Shown here: positions 25,940 to 35,404 of the stretch, in pieces
Numbering within the stretch: position 1 is the first letter of the stretch
Layout of the letters: every line of letters begins with the position of its first letter
From: Gemmatimonadaceae bacterium
GTDB taxonomy: Bacteria > Gemmatimonadota > Gemmatimonadetes > Gemmatimonadales > Gemmatimonadaceae
Length of the DNA stretch: 64,000 nt
NCBI GenBank assembly: GCA_016742275.1
Contig: JACVCD010000016.1
Location: forward strand, 53,070-117,069
Reading direction: 5' to 3'
The notes under the pieces: generated by a model
What the model saw: only the letters and a program-made list of their open reading frames with translations
Databases searched by the model: none
Told to the model about the DNA's origin: nothing
Made by a program: the position numbers and the translations under genes

Positions 25940-27946
25940 TCATCTAAAATCTGAGGTCAGAGCCTGCAATCGCGGGCTTCGCGTACCCCAGCTGTTGTCG
26001 CGCGGTCCAACCCGCTGACGCTGCTCCAAAGCAGCACTCATGGCGCTGAATGGAACCGCATCACTGTAGTGCCGACCCTGCTGCGCAAAACACTGAAGTC
26101 TCGCCAAGCGTCGCGCTTGCTCGGCTGTTTCGACGCCTTCGGCCACTACATCGAGACCGAGCCCTCGGGCCAGTCGCACCATACTGGATACAATGGCCTG
26201 ATCTCGCTGGTCGGCCATCAGCTGCGCCACAAACCGTCGATCGATCTTGATGCCGTCAACCGGTGCTTCGCGCAGGAAGGTGAGCGACGCGTGGCCAACG
26301 CCGAAGTCGTCCACCACCAACCGCAAGCCCAGCGCCTTGAGCGCGCGAAGTGTGCCCATGGCCATCTCACCATCTACCAGCGTGCTGTTCTCGGTCAGCT
26401 CGAGTGTCAGCGCATCGGCAGGGCATCCCGTCTCCGCCAGGATCTGCGCCACCCGCCGATCGAAGCCGTGCTCGCGGAGCTGCACGGCCGAAAGATTTAC
26501 CGCGACACGCAGGTCATAGCTCACACCCAGCGCGCGCCACTGCACAATGGCTCGGCAGGCGTCGCGCAAAACCTGCTCACCAATCGGCACGATCAGACCG
26601 GTGTCTTCAGCCAGGCTCAGGAACCCAGTGGGGCCCTGCAAGCCATGATCGGGGTCGCGCCACCGGAGTAGCGCTTCCACCGCCACGATGCGGTCAGCCA
26701 CCACATCGTGAATGGGCTGGTAGTAGACCTCGAGTTCGCCGCGATCGATGGCTGTGCGAAGTCGCGCTTCACGCTTGTGCGTGACCGAATTCGCCACGAT
26801 GGGAATGTGCTCGATGTCCGCCGCTCCGCTGAGCGCGGCGGTCACCAATGCATCAGACGCACTGACGGTAGCCTGTGCGGAGGCCTTCGTTTTCCGCCGG
26901 AGATACTTCTCGCGGTACATGTCCGAGTCGGCGGCATCGAGCAATTCCTTGGCCGTCGATCCATCGAGTGGCGACATGGCGCTGCCCACACTGGCTTGCA
27001 CCCAAAGCGGGTCGCCGGAAGTCGTCTCAACCGGTTCGCGGAGACGTTCGAGGATCGCCTCCTTCACGAACGCCAAGTCACGGCGACTGGTCACGTCGGG
27101 CAGCAGCACGACAAACTCGTCTCCACCCAGACGAGCAACGGCATCCGACTTCCGTACGCATTCCTGCAGTCGGGTTGCAACGGCTCGCAGCAGCGTGTCG
27201 CCGTGCGCGTGACCGCGGGTATCGTTGATGGCCTTAAAGCCATCGAGATCGACAAAGAGCAGCCCGGTCTTGCGGACGTAGCGGTCGCCGAATGCGAGCG
27301 CACGTTCCAGCTGATCGAGGAAGAGCTCGCGGTTGGCGAGACCTGTCAGCGGGTCGTGTGTCGCGCGGTGCGCCGCTTCAATGCGAGCCGCTTCCAGCGA
27401 GGTGAGCCGGCGTTGCCGCTCAATGGCGAAGGCCAGCGCACGGGCCAATCCTGCAGCGGGAGCATCGGCCTTGTCGAGGCACTCGTGGGCACCGGCCCGC
27501 AGCGCACGTAGCGCCAGCGCATCATCCAGACCTCGGGTATACACGACCACCGGCGTACCGGGCGATGCACCGCGCACACCAGCCAGTGAAGCCACGCCGG
27601 ATGCGTCGCCGAGGGCCAGGTCCAGGAGCACCGCGTCGGGGCGACCCTGGAGCAGGTGCCGAATGGCTTCCGCCAGGGATCGGACATGCGTGCAAAGCAC
27701 GTGCGTCCCCAGGCGTCCCTGCAAGGCTTCGACGGATCGTGTGGCGTCCGCCTCATCATTGTCTACCAGCAGAATGTGTAATCTGCTAGGATCGGATTGG
27801 GCGGCTGTCGCGCAGTCGTTCACGGGGAACAGGGCGGAGGGGAAAACAGCCTGCCGAGAGCTGCCTTCCACAATATGCCCGTTTCCCACATTCGCTAGTG
27901 CTTTGCTGAAATGTGACCACGTCGAGTTTGTCATCTCCCAGCCCAC
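25940..27946 (-). CDS. REC-GGDEF-EAL protein (cyclic-di-GMP turnover)
   Basis: A 668-residue soluble signalling protein. A receiver-like domain is at about residues 57-170 with a likely phospho-acceptor Asp near 107 (AVLLDLALGD). The diguanylate cyclase domain has an intact GGDEF in RLGGDEFVV near residue 270. The phosphodiesterase domain has VAVEALLRW near 420, LELTENS, VVDDFGVGHAS and AEGVET. So both activities are possible. The C-terminal consensus that normally reads QGYLF is replaced by QGRHYSDAVP, a deviation outside the catalytic residues. GGDEF-domain proteins usually regulate motility and biofilm, but no target is visible here. The exact start is uncertain; ATG 27931 is close. Confidence 0.88.
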   Translation of the reverse strand: MGWEMTNSTWSHFSKALANVGNGHIVEGSSRQAVFPSALFPVNDCATAAQSDPSRLHILLVDNDEADATRSVEALQGRLGTHVLCTHVRSLAEAIRHLLQGRPDAVLLDLALGDASGVASLAGVRGASPGTPVVVYTRGLDDALALRALRAGAHECLDKADAPAAGLARALAFAIERQRRLTSLEAARIEAAHRATHDPLTGLANRELFLDQLERALAFGDRYVRKTGLLFVDLDGFKAINDTRGHAHGDTLLRAVATRLQECVRKSDAVARLGGDEFVVLLPDVTSRRDLAFVKEAILERLREPVETTSGDPLWVQASVGSAMSPLDGSTAKELLDAADSDMYREKYLRRKTKASAQATVSASDALVTAALSGAADIEHIPIVANSVTHKREARLRTAIDRGELEVYYQPIHDVVADRIVAVEALLRWRDPDHGLQGPTGFLSLAEDTGLIVPIGEQVLRDACRAIVQWRALGVSYDLRVAVNLSAVQLREHGFDRRVAQILAETGCPADALTLELTENSTLVDGEMAMGTLRALKALGLRLVVDDFGVGHASLTFLREAPVDGIKIDRRFVAQLMADQRDQAIVSSMVRLARGLGLDVVAEGVETAEQARRLARLQCFAQQGRHYSDAVPFSAMSAALEQRQRVGPRDNSWGTRSPRLQALTSDFR

Positions 27947-27952
27947 GACCAG

Positions 27953-28432
27953 ATGTCCACGACTGCCGCAACTCCGTTGGCTGTCGGCGCCGAAGCGCCC
28001 GACTTCTCTCTTGCCTCCACGTCAGGAAAGCCCGTCACCCTTTCCGCGTTTCGTGGCGAGAAGGCCGTGCTGCTGGCCTTCTTTCCACTGGCCTTCACCA
28101 GCACATGCACCACGGAACTGTGTGCGTTCGGTGAGGATTTCGATGCGTTTGCTGGAGCCAACGTGGAAATCCTTCCCATTTCAGTGGATGCGGTTCCGAG
28201 TCTGAAGGAGTTCAAGAGCAAGTACGCGATGCAAGTGGAGCTGCTGTCCGACTTCAAGCGTGAAGCATCCTCGGCATTCGGTGTGCTGCGTCCGGACACC
28301 TTTTTCTCGAACCGTGCCTACTTCCTCATCGACAAGAGCGGAGTGATTCGCTGGGCGCACGTAGAAGAAGCGCTAGGGAATCGCCGCGAAAATGCGGAAA
28401 TTCTCGATGCTATCAAGAACGTGATTTCGTGA
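27953..28432 (+). CDS. Peroxiredoxin (AhpE/Bcp-like)
   Basis: A 159-residue cytosolic peroxiredoxin that reduces hydroperoxides with thiol donors. The peroxidatic Cys is C52 in FTSTCTTELC, with a second Cys at C57, five residues later as in the Bcp/AhpE group. The LASTSGKPVTLSAFRGEKAVLLAFFPLAFT block is typical. Only about 6 bases separate its start from the divergent GGDEF-EAL gene, so the promoters overlap in the two 5' ends. Confidence 0.92.
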   Translation: MSTTAATPLAVGAEAPDFSLASTSGKPVTLSAFRGEKAVLLAFFPLAFTSTCTTELCAFGEDFDAFAGANVEILPISVDAVPSLKEFKSKYAMQVELLSDFKREASSAFGVLRPDTFFSNRAYFLIDKSGVIRWAHVEEALGNRRENAEILDAIKNVIS

Positions 28433-28496
28433 TTGCGCGTGGTCGCGCGGAGTACCTTCCGTGCGATCGCTGTATCACGTTCTTGAATGCAAGGCG

Positions 28497-28525
28497 GGGG
28501 CTGTGGATTGACCACAGCCCCTGTT
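28497..28525 (+). terminator. Terminator after the peroxiredoxin gene
   Basis: Arms GGGGCTGTGG (28497-28506) and CCACAGCCCC (28512-28521) pair over 10 bp with a 5-nt loop, followed by TGTTTG. It also faces the convergent Hsp20 gene. Confidence 0.8.
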
Positions 28526-28559
28526 TGCGTGTGGCAACGGAGAAGAGGTAACGCGAGAA

Positions 28560-29039
28560 TCAGGCCTGCAGTGTCTCGGCCGTGGTCGCCGATGTCACAT
28601 TGGGCGATTGCGCGCTCACCGGAACACGCCGGGGCTGCAGGGGCGCGACCTTCGCGATGCGAATGGAGAGTACGCCGTTGTCATGTGAGGCCTGAATGGC
28701 CTGCAGATCGGCGGACTTCGGAAGTCGGAATTGCCGAACGAACTTGCCGCGCGCGGTTTCGCTGATCACGGCACGTTCGCCTTCAGCTAGTGCACGCTGA
28801 GCTCGCTCACCGCGGATGGTGAGTACGCCATCCTCGGCCAACACCTCAACGTTGTCTACCGGTACACCTGGGATGTCGAGATCGAGGCTGAAGCCCTGTT
28901 GGTCTTCGCGGGCGGTGGCGGAAGGCTGCCATGTACCGCTGGCGCGACCGGTGAAGACCTCCTCAAAGAGGCGATCCATCTCGCGGCGGAAGTTTGTGAT
29001 TGGTGCCTGAGCAGGAACGGAGAAGCGATAGTACGACAT
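28560..29039 (-). CDS. Hsp20 family small heat-shock protein
   Basis: A 159-residue small heat-shock chaperone. The alpha-crystallin domain is visible from about residue 40 (FSLDLDIPGVPVDNVEV, VLTIRGERA, KFVRQFRLPKSADL) with the conserved GVLSIRIAK near its end. It would bind unfolded proteins without ATP. The start ATG 29039 has GGGAG nearby. The 263 bases upstream, to the histidine kinase gene, hold no other gene and presumably the heat-shock promoter, but I cannot identify a specific heat-shock element. Confidence 0.92.
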   Translation of the reverse strand: MSYYRFSVPAQAPITNFRREMDRLFEEVFTGRASGTWQPSATAREDQQGFSLDLDIPGVPVDNVEVLAEDGVLTIRGERAQRALAEGERAVISETARGKFVRQFRLPKSADLQAIQASHDNGVLSIRIAKVAPLQPRRVPVSAQSPNVTSATTAETLQA

Positions 29040-29302
29040 GCGATGCTCCCGTCTGAAAAGACGAAATGTGAATTTTGTAAAACTGTGATTTCGTTGCTGG
29101 CGACCGTGTCCGTTCGGCTGAACGTGAACGCCATCCGAACAGATCTGGTGTTGGTAATTGCAAGCGCAGGGGCCGTGCCGTGTGGACTCGGTCGGGCTGG
29201 CAAACAACGAGCGTTGCGAGCTGTCAACGCGGCGGATCGTCTGTCAGAGTGGCGTTCAGTCGAGTCTGTGATTCAATGCCATTCGGTCAGCTTGTCCGGT
29301 CC

Positions 29303-30817
29303 ATGGACGCGGCGTACCTTGCCTCAATGCCGCTGAATGCGACCGTTCCGACTCTGCTCCGTCGCCTCGCGGACGCCAATGTGCTGGGCCCGGGGCTCGT
29401 CGACTTGTTGGGGACCGTCGGCGAGGCGTTGGAAGCTGAACGCATGGCGCTCGAATTCCTCGATGGTCGAAGCGCATCGCTGGTTTGGCGCGCAGTCAGT
29501 GCGACCGGAGCGTCGCCAGCCGCGCCAGAGCAGTTTCCGGTAGCCGCCGGCGGGGCACCGATCGCGACCCTGTTGGCGCATCGTGAGCGTCCCGTGAGTC
29601 CAGAAGAACGAGAGTATCTGACGACGGTGGCCGACGTCTGCGCGGTGGCGCTGGCTCGCGAGGCGCATCGGCGGGACCTCGAGGATCAGGTCACCGCGCG
29701 AGTGCGGGAAGTGGCCGAGCAGCGGGCGTTCATTGAATGCATCGTCGACTCGCTGCCCCACGGACTCTACGTGGTCGATCGGGACTATCGCATTCACGCG
29801 TGGAATCGCAAACGCGAGATGGGACTTCAGGGCGTGTCCCGTACCGACGCCGTGGGACGATCAATCTTCGAGATCCTTCATCGGCAACCCGCGGGTCTCC
29901 TCAAGCGGGAGTTCGATGAGGTGTTTGCTACGGGACGGCTGCAGCAGTTCCAGATGGAGAGCAGCGCCTTTGGCGATACCCGCACCTTCCGACTGTCCAA
30001 GATCCCTATGCGACTGGGCGGCGGACCGGTAACTCATGTCATCACCATCGGTGAGGACATCACCGACTGGAAAGCCGCCCTCGATCGGACTGCGCAGGCG
30101 GAGAAGCTCGCTGCGCTGGGTCAGCTGGCCGCTGGGGTGATGCACGAGATCAATAATCCGTTGGCCACTATCGCGGCGTGTGCGGAGTCGCTGTCGCTGG
30201 CTCAGGAGCTTGGAGACGCGGCGCCTCCGCCAGCCGAGATGCTGCGCATCATTGATCTCGAGGTGCAGCGATGTAAGAAGATCGTGAATGGACTGCTCGA
30301 TTTTTCGCGGCCGAAATCGGTTGGCCGCGAATTGTTCGAGTTGAACACGGTAGTGCAGCAGGGGCTCTTCCTGCTGCAGCACCATCCGCGCTTCAAGCGA
30401 ATCAAGCTTGTCACCGAGCTCGAAACGGCGACGCCCCTTCTTGTGGAGGGCGATGCCGATCAGATCGTGCAGGTGCTCATTGCACTTGCCATGAATGCGC
30501 TCGATGCGACACCAGAGCAGGGGCGCGTCACCATTCGTTCGCGCTCCGCGCAAACGGAGACGGGTCAGTCCATGGCCCAGCTCGAAGTGGAGGACGAAGG
30601 TCCCGGCGTGCCTCGTGCGCTGCAGGCCAAAGTCTTCGAACCGTTTTTTACGACCAAACCGCCGGGGCAGGGAACGGGGCTGGGCCTCGCCATCTGCTAC
30701 GGTATCGTCTCTGATCATGGTGGGACACTGGAACTGGTGTCCTCCGAAGGCCAGGGCGCCAACTTTCGCGTAGCGCTGCCGTTGCGTGTGCTGGAGCCCC
30801 GGGAGGGAGTGGCATGA
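29303..30817 (+). CDS. PAS-domain sensor histidine kinase
   Basis: A 504-residue histidine kinase without obvious transmembrane segments, so probably cytoplasmic. The N-terminal part (about 20-140) looks like a GAF domain, followed by a coiled coil (REAHRRDLEDQVTARVREV) and a PAS domain (FIECIVDSLPHGLYVVDRDYR). The phospho-accepting H281 lies in VMHEINNPLATI, followed by an N-box (ALAMNALDA), G1-box (VEDEGPGVP) and G2-box (GQGTGLGLAICYGIV). The adjacent response regulator overlaps its stop by 4 nt and is the likely partner. The start is uncertain: ATG 29303 chosen, 29276 and 29327 possible. Confidence 0.88.
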   Translation: MDAAYLASMPLNATVPTLLRRLADANVLGPGLVDLLGTVGEALEAERMALEFLDGRSASLVWRAVSATGASPAAPEQFPVAAGGAPIATLLAHRERPVSPEEREYLTTVADVCAVALAREAHRRDLEDQVTARVREVAEQRAFIECIVDSLPHGLYVVDRDYRIHAWNRKREMGLQGVSRTDAVGRSIFEILHRQPAGLLKREFDEVFATGRLQQFQMESSAFGDTRTFRLSKIPMRLGGGPVTHVITIGEDITDWKAALDRTAQAEKLAALGQLAAGVMHEINNPLATIAACAESLSLAQELGDAAPPPAEMLRIIDLEVQRCKKIVNGLLDFSRPKSVGRELFELNTVVQQGLFLLQHHPRFKRIKLVTELETATPLLVEGDADQIVQVLIALAMNALDATPEQGRVTIRSRSAQTETGQSMAQLEVEDEGPGVPRALQAKVFEPFFTTKPPGQGTGLGLAICYGIVSDHGGTLELVSSEGQGANFRVALPLRVLEPREGVA

Positions 30818-32259
30818 CCAACCATTCGCCGTCATTGACGCCGACGGCATCGACGGAGGCCGCAGGCTCTCTATCAGGAGCATCATCAGGTGCATTATCG
30901 GCGGGTTCGCCCATTCGCGTATTGATCGCGGAAGACGAGACGCACCTGGGTACGATCCTCGAGCAGTTCCTGACCGCACGCGGATTCACTGTCCGTATCG
31001 TGCGTGACGGGCGGGCGGCGCTCGAACTGCTTCGCACAGAGGCCTTCGATGTGGCGCTGCTCGATGTGGTGATGCCGGAGGTTGATGGCCTCGAGGTGCT
31101 GCGGCTGGTGCGTGAAGAACCGCTGCCTCCGGAGATCATTGTCATCACCGGCAATGGCACCATCGAAACGGCCATCGCGGCGCTCAAGCTTGGTGCCTAC
31201 GACTTCCTGTCCAAGCCGTATCGCATGGCGGAGATCGAGGCGTTGGTGCGGCGGGCGTGGGAGAAGCGCATGCTGGCGCGCGACAATGCGCTGCTGCGTT
31301 CCCGCCTGGATCGCACGGCGAAGGTACCAACCTTCGAAACACAGTTCGCCCCGCTGATGGCGGTGATGTCGATGGTGACCAAGGTCGCCCCCAGCAGTTC
31401 GCCAGTGCTCATCACCGGCGAATCGGGAACGGGCAAGGATCTCGTCGCGCGATTGCTGCACGCGCATGGGACGCACCCGGCGGGCCCGTTCATCGATATC
31501 AATTGCGCCGCGCTGTCGGAATCGCGTCTCGAACTCGAACTTTTTGGAGTCGAGAAGGGCGCGTTCCCCGGTGCCGATCAGCGCAAGCTGGGCCTCTTTG
31601 AGTTGGCCGCCGGCGGCACGCTGTATCTCGACAACGTGGGCGACCTCGATCTCAAGTTGCAGGGCAAGCTGCTTCGTGCGCTGGAGACGGGGAGTTTCTT
31701 CAGAGTGGGTGGCACGCAGCAGGTGGCGGTCAATGTGCGTGTTGTGGCATCGACCACGCGGGACCTGAGTCGCATGGTGCAGGCGCAGACGTTCCGTGAC
31801 GATCTGCTGCACCGCATCAATACCATTCGTATCGCGTTGCCACCGCTGCGCGATCGGGTCACCGATGTGCCGCTGCTCGCGCGTCATTTTCTGGCCGACG
31901 TGGCGCCCTCCGCATCCCTCGTACTCAGCGACGACGCCGTTGCCGCGCTTGAGCGTTACCGTTGGCCAGGCAACGTGCGTGAGTTGCGCAATGTCATGGA
32001 GCGTGCTGCGCTGCTGGCCACCGACGACACGGTACGAGCCGGCGACCTGCCGCTTGGCACCGACGTCGGCGCAGCGGCGCGTCCGACACCCGCGCATGTC
32101 ATGTCCCTTGGCGATCTCGAAAAGCGCCACATCCACGAAGTGCTCGAACGCACCAACTGGCATCAGGGCCGTGCTGCCGAAATGCTGGGCATTTCCCCCA
32201 AGACTCTCTATCGCAAGATCCGCGAGTATGGCTTTGCCCGCCCCGGTGGGCGTGTCTGA
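30814..32259 (+). CDS. NtrC-like response regulator with altered sigma-54 motifs
   Basis: A 481-residue response regulator with receiver domain (phospho-acceptor D84 in LLDVVMPEVDG), AAA+ domain and a C-terminal FIS-type helix-turn-helix (RAAEMLGISPKTLYRKIREYG). The Walker A (GESGTGK 202-208) is intact. However, the motif that contacts sigma-54 reads GAFPGA at 249-254 instead of GAFTGA, and the Walker B has D273-N274 where D-E is expected. Loss of the catalytic Glu would weaken ATP hydrolysis, and the Thr to Pro change is in the sigma-54 contact loop. It may therefore not work as a classical sigma-54 activator. ATGA overlap links it to the upstream kinase. Confidence 0.88.
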   Translation: MTNHSPSLTPTASTEAAGSLSGASSGALSAGSPIRVLIAEDETHLGTILEQFLTARGFTVRIVRDGRAALELLRTEAFDVALLDVVMPEVDGLEVLRLVREEPLPPEIIVITGNGTIETAIAALKLGAYDFLSKPYRMAEIEALVRRAWEKRMLARDNALLRSRLDRTAKVPTFETQFAPLMAVMSMVTKVAPSSSPVLITGESGTGKDLVARLLHAHGTHPAGPFIDINCAALSESRLELELFGVEKGAFPGADQRKLGLFELAAGGTLYLDNVGDLDLKLQGKLLRALETGSFFRVGGTQQVAVNVRVVASTTRDLSRMVQAQTFRDDLLHRINTIRIALPPLRDRVTDVPLLARHFLADVAPSASLVLSDDAVAALERYRWPGNVRELRNVMERAALLATDDTVRAGDLPLGTDVGAAARPTPAHVMSLGDLEKRHIHEVLERTNWHQGRAAEMLGISPKTLYRKIREYGFARPGGRV

Positions 32260-32313
32260 TCATTCGCGCGTGGCCATTCGCTGAAGGCGCCTGCTTCATC
32301 TCGTGATTCATCC

Positions 32314-32982
32314 ATGAAGATCCTGGTTATCGAAGACGATCCGACCGTTGGGGAGTTCGTACGCCGCGGGCTCGAAGAGCAGCGCTGGCATGCGGACTTG
32401 TGCAACAACGGTCTTGAGGGCGAACGGCTGGCGCTGAGTCAGCCGTACGATCTCATCATTCTCGACATGCGACTGCCGGGCCGAAACGGCCTCGACGTGT
32501 TGCGCACGCTTCGCGCGCGCGGTTTCGAGCGTCCGGTGCTGGTGCTCACAGCCCAGGACGCCGTCGATGCCAAGGTCGAGACGCTGCGCGCCGGAGCGGA
32601 TGACTACGTCACCAAGCCTTTTGCGTTTGAAGAATTGCTGGCGCGCGCCGAAGCACTGCTGCGCCGGCCGCGGGCACTGGCGTCGCCGCAACTGCGAGTG
32701 GCGGATCTCGAACTTGATTTGGGCACGCGTGAGGTCCGCCGGAGTGGAGAGTTGATCGAGCTCACCCCCAAGGAGTTTGCGGTCCTCGAGTACCTGATGC
32801 GGCATGCCGGTCGGGTCATGAGCCGGACTCTGATCACCGAGTACGCTTGGGGGTATCACTTCGATCCGGGCACCAACATCGTCGATGTGGTTATCAACCA
32901 TCTACGCAAGAAGATCGACGCTCCCTATGAGAAGAAGCTCATCTCCACCGTACGCGGAGTGGGTTACATGATTCGCGGCTGA
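32314..32982 (+). CDS. OmpR/PhoB-family response regulator
   Basis: A 222-residue transcription regulator with receiver domain (phospho-acceptor D51 in IILDMRLPG, conserved Lys in YVTKPFAFEEL) and a winged-helix DNA-binding domain (VADLELDLGTREVRRSGELIELTPKE, FDPGTNIVDVVINHLRKKID, VRGVGYMIRG). It has the standard length. The HAMP-type sensor kinase gene starts 1 base after its stop. Together they are a classical two-component pair. It follows the NtrC-like gene by 54 bases. Confidence 0.94.
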   Translation: MKILVIEDDPTVGEFVRRGLEEQRWHADLCNNGLEGERLALSQPYDLIILDMRLPGRNGLDVLRTLRARGFERPVLVLTAQDAVDAKVETLRAGADDYVTKPFAFEELLARAEALLRRPRALASPQLRVADLELDLGTREVRRSGELIELTPKEFAVLEYLMRHAGRVMSRTLITEYAWGYHFDPGTNIVDVVINHLRKKIDAPYEKKLISTVRGVGYMIRG

Positions 32983-32983
32983 C

Positions 32984-34534
32984 ATGGCCATACTGCGCAT
33001 TGGCACCCGCTCCATTCGCGCGCAACTGACGTGGGCGTGGACCTCCGCTATGGTGGCCACGCTGGTGGTGTTTGCAGGTACGCTGCTCGTGGTGCGGCGG
33101 GAGATGTTGCTCGAGGAGCACGAAGAGCGGGTGCAGCGCCGAGCCGATCAGGTGGTGATGGCCATCGATGTGGCGCGTCGTACCGGTACGGAGCCGCTGT
33201 TTGCACAGAGCGATCCCCTCGCCGGTCCGGCCATGGGACAGCGCATGGCGGCATTTCTGTCGTTGCTGGAAGGCTATGTGCTGGTTCAGGACAGCACCGG
33301 TTACGACATCTATGCCTCACCGCCGGTGCGTGCTCTGTCCACCACCGATCGGGATCGCTTTTCCAGTGCAGCGCGTGTGTCTCGGCCTGGTCCCACCAAT
33401 CAGCGGATTGCGCTGTTCAGCGACGATCTCATGTTGGCTTCGCGCGAGGTGCGGCTTAGCGACAATGCCCGCTATCGCGTGTACGCCGCATTGACCACGC
33501 GCGATATCAGTCTGACGCCGCCAGAGTTGGTGCGTCCCATGCTCACGATTGCGCCGCTCGGACTGCTGCTGTCCGTGGGATTTGCGTTCATCATTGCCGG
33601 CCGCGCCTTCCGGCCGATCGATCGCATCATTGATCAAGTGGAAGCCATTACCGACGGCCGGTCGTTGCATCGACGCCTGGCCATTGGTGCCGCAGGTGAA
33701 GAACTCGCACGACTGTCCGTGACGCTCAATGCGTTCATCGAGCGCATCGATATTTCGTTCGGTGCGCTGCGCCGATTCACGGCCGACGCCAGTCACGAAC
33801 TCAAGACACCGCTCGCTGTCATGCGCGCCGATGTGGAACGCGCCATGGCGCACGCCGTGACGGATGACGAACGCGCCGTGGCCCTTGAGGAAGCGTTGCA
33901 GCAGGTCACGCGCATGGCGGATCTGGTGGATTCGCTGCTGACGCTGGCGCGCGCCGATGAAGGTCGCTTCGAGGTGTATCGCGAACCGATTGAATTGGCG
34001 CCACTTGTGCGTGAAGTCGTGGAGACCGCGCGGCTGCTTGGCGAAGATGCGGGGCTGCACATTCTGGCCACACAACTTGACAACGCGGAGGTGCTGGGTG
34101 ACGTGATGCGTCTCCGGCAGTTGTTCCTCAACCTCGTCACCAACGCGATCAAGTACACGCCGCAGGGTGGGGAAGTGGAGATCACGCTTGTGCGCGGCGA
34201 GACCGATGCCACGCTATCGGTGCGCGATACCGGTATCGGTATTGCTGCCGCTGACCTGCCGTATGTCTTCGAGCGTTTCTGGCGCGCGGACCGCGTCAGG
34301 TCCCGTGCGAGCGAGCGCGGTGGATTCGGACTCGGTCTGGCGATCTCTCAATGGATTGCGCAGGCGCACAGTGGTTCGCTCGAAGTGCAGTCACGTCTTG
34401 GCAGGGGCAGCACGTTCACTTTGACACTACCACTCGCTGGTGCGCCGGGATCGGGCATGACTGGCGAGTACCAGTCCGTTGTCAATAGCCGTGAGGAAAC
34501 AATTGACCTCCACGGAACGCTAACTGCGGATTAA
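32984..34534 (+). CDS. Membrane sensor histidine kinase with HAMP domain
   Basis: A 516-residue kinase with a transmembrane segment near residues 15-38, a periplasmic sensor region to about 180, a second membrane helix (about 185-205), a HAMP domain (RAFRPIDRIIDQVEAITDG), H271 in FTADASHELKTPLAV, an N-box (LNLVTNAIKYTPQGG), and G-boxes (VRDTGIGIAAADLPYVFERFWR, GGFGLGLAISQWI). This is the usual architecture for partners of OmpR-type regulators, and it is paired with the gene immediately upstream. The signal it senses is unknown. Confidence 0.93.
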   Translation: MAILRIGTRSIRAQLTWAWTSAMVATLVVFAGTLLVVRREMLLEEHEERVQRRADQVVMAIDVARRTGTEPLFAQSDPLAGPAMGQRMAAFLSLLEGYVLVQDSTGYDIYASPPVRALSTTDRDRFSSAARVSRPGPTNQRIALFSDDLMLASREVRLSDNARYRVYAALTTRDISLTPPELVRPMLTIAPLGLLLSVGFAFIIAGRAFRPIDRIIDQVEAITDGRSLHRRLAIGAAGEELARLSVTLNAFIERIDISFGALRRFTADASHELKTPLAVMRADVERAMAHAVTDDERAVALEEALQQVTRMADLVDSLLTLARADEGRFEVYREPIELAPLVREVVETARLLGEDAGLHILATQLDNAEVLGDVMRLRQLFLNLVTNAIKYTPQGGEVEITLVRGETDATLSVRDTGIGIAAADLPYVFERFWRADRVRSRASERGGFGLGLAISQWIAQAHSGSLEVQSRLGRGSTFTLTLPLAGAPGSGMTGEYQSVVNSREETIDLHGTLTAD

Positions 34535-34650
34535 TCCGATCCTAATCTTTCTTCTATTCCCGTCTCATGTCCGTGCGGTAGAATCTGCTCGTCAGCTCCG
34601 GACAACCCGTCTGGTCGCGACGTTCGTAGCCCGTACCCCGGACAAGCGAG

Positions 34651-35367
34651 ATGTTCAACAACCTGATCGAGTCTCAGGCCAAGAAGCAGAAGCGCGCCGG
34701 TGGGTCCTTCATGTCCCTTGTCGTCCACACTGCCGTCGTTGCCGCGCTCATCGTGGTGACGAAGGGTGCAGGTGCGGCGATTGAGGAAGAGAAGGTCGAG
34801 AAGGTGGACTTCGTCGAAGTAAAGAAGGACGAGCCGAAGCCACCCGAGCCTGAGAAGGCCCCGCCGCCGCCTGATGCCGTGGCCGCCCCGCCGCCGCCAA
34901 AGGGCTTCCAGGTCCTTTCGGCCCCCATCGAAATTCCGAACGTCATTCCGGAAATCGATCTCTCGAAGAGTGTCACCAACGAAGCCGACTTCTCGGGTCG
35001 CGGTGTCGCTGGCGGTACCTCCAAGGGCGTCGAAGGTGGTAAGGGCCCAGTACCCCAGGGCGATCAGCCGTACTTCGACTTCCAGGTGGAAAAGCCTGTC
35101 GTGATGGCGCCCGGTGCCCAGGGCCCGGCGTATCCCGACATGCTGCGCTCCGCTGGTATCGAGGGCACCGTGCTTGCCCAGTTCGTTGTGGATACGACCG
35201 GTCGCGCCGACATGGGGACGTTCAAGGCGCTCAAGTCGGACAACGATCTGTTCACCACTGCCGTGAAGAATGCGCTCCAGCGCATGCGCTTCCTCCCCGC
35301 CGAAGTAGGCGGCCGCAAGGTGAAGCAGCTCGTCCAGCAGCCGTTCCAGTTCTCGCTCAACCGCTAA
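34651..35367 (+). CDS. tonB: TonB family energy transducer (first copy)
   Basis: A 238-residue inner-membrane-anchored protein with one N-terminal transmembrane helix (SLVVHTAVVAALIVV), an acidic/Pro-rich periplasmic spacer (KDEPKPPEPEKAPPPP) and a C-terminal TonB domain (AYPDMLRSAGIEGTVLAQFVVDTTGRAD). It transfers energy from the ExbB/ExbD proton channel to outer-membrane TonB-dependent receptors. It is the first gene of a five-gene cluster with exbB, two exbD genes and a second tonB. Confidence 0.9.
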   Translation: MFNNLIESQAKKQKRAGGSFMSLVVHTAVVAALIVVTKGAGAAIEEEKVEKVDFVEVKKDEPKPPEPEKAPPPPDAVAAPPPPKGFQVLSAPIEIPNVIPEIDLSKSVTNEADFSGRGVAGGTSKGVEGGKGPVPQGDQPYFDFQVEKPVVMAPGAQGPAYPDMLRSAGIEGTVLAQFVVDTTGRADMGTFKALKSDNDLFTTAVKNALQRMRFLPAEVGGRKVKQLVQQPFQFSLNR

Positions 35368-35404
35368 GCGGTTCCGACATCAACAAACATCAGGAGAAAG
35401 CAAG

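Noticed and set aside
30895..32163. 422-codon minus-strand frame opposite the NtrC-like gene
   Set aside because: A shadow of the response-regulator gene; no ribosome site or known motif.
34535..34650. Possible promoter with a TAGAAT at 34579-34584 ahead of tonB
   Set aside because: No matching -35 hexamer at the usual spacing, and promoter consensus in this group is not certain.
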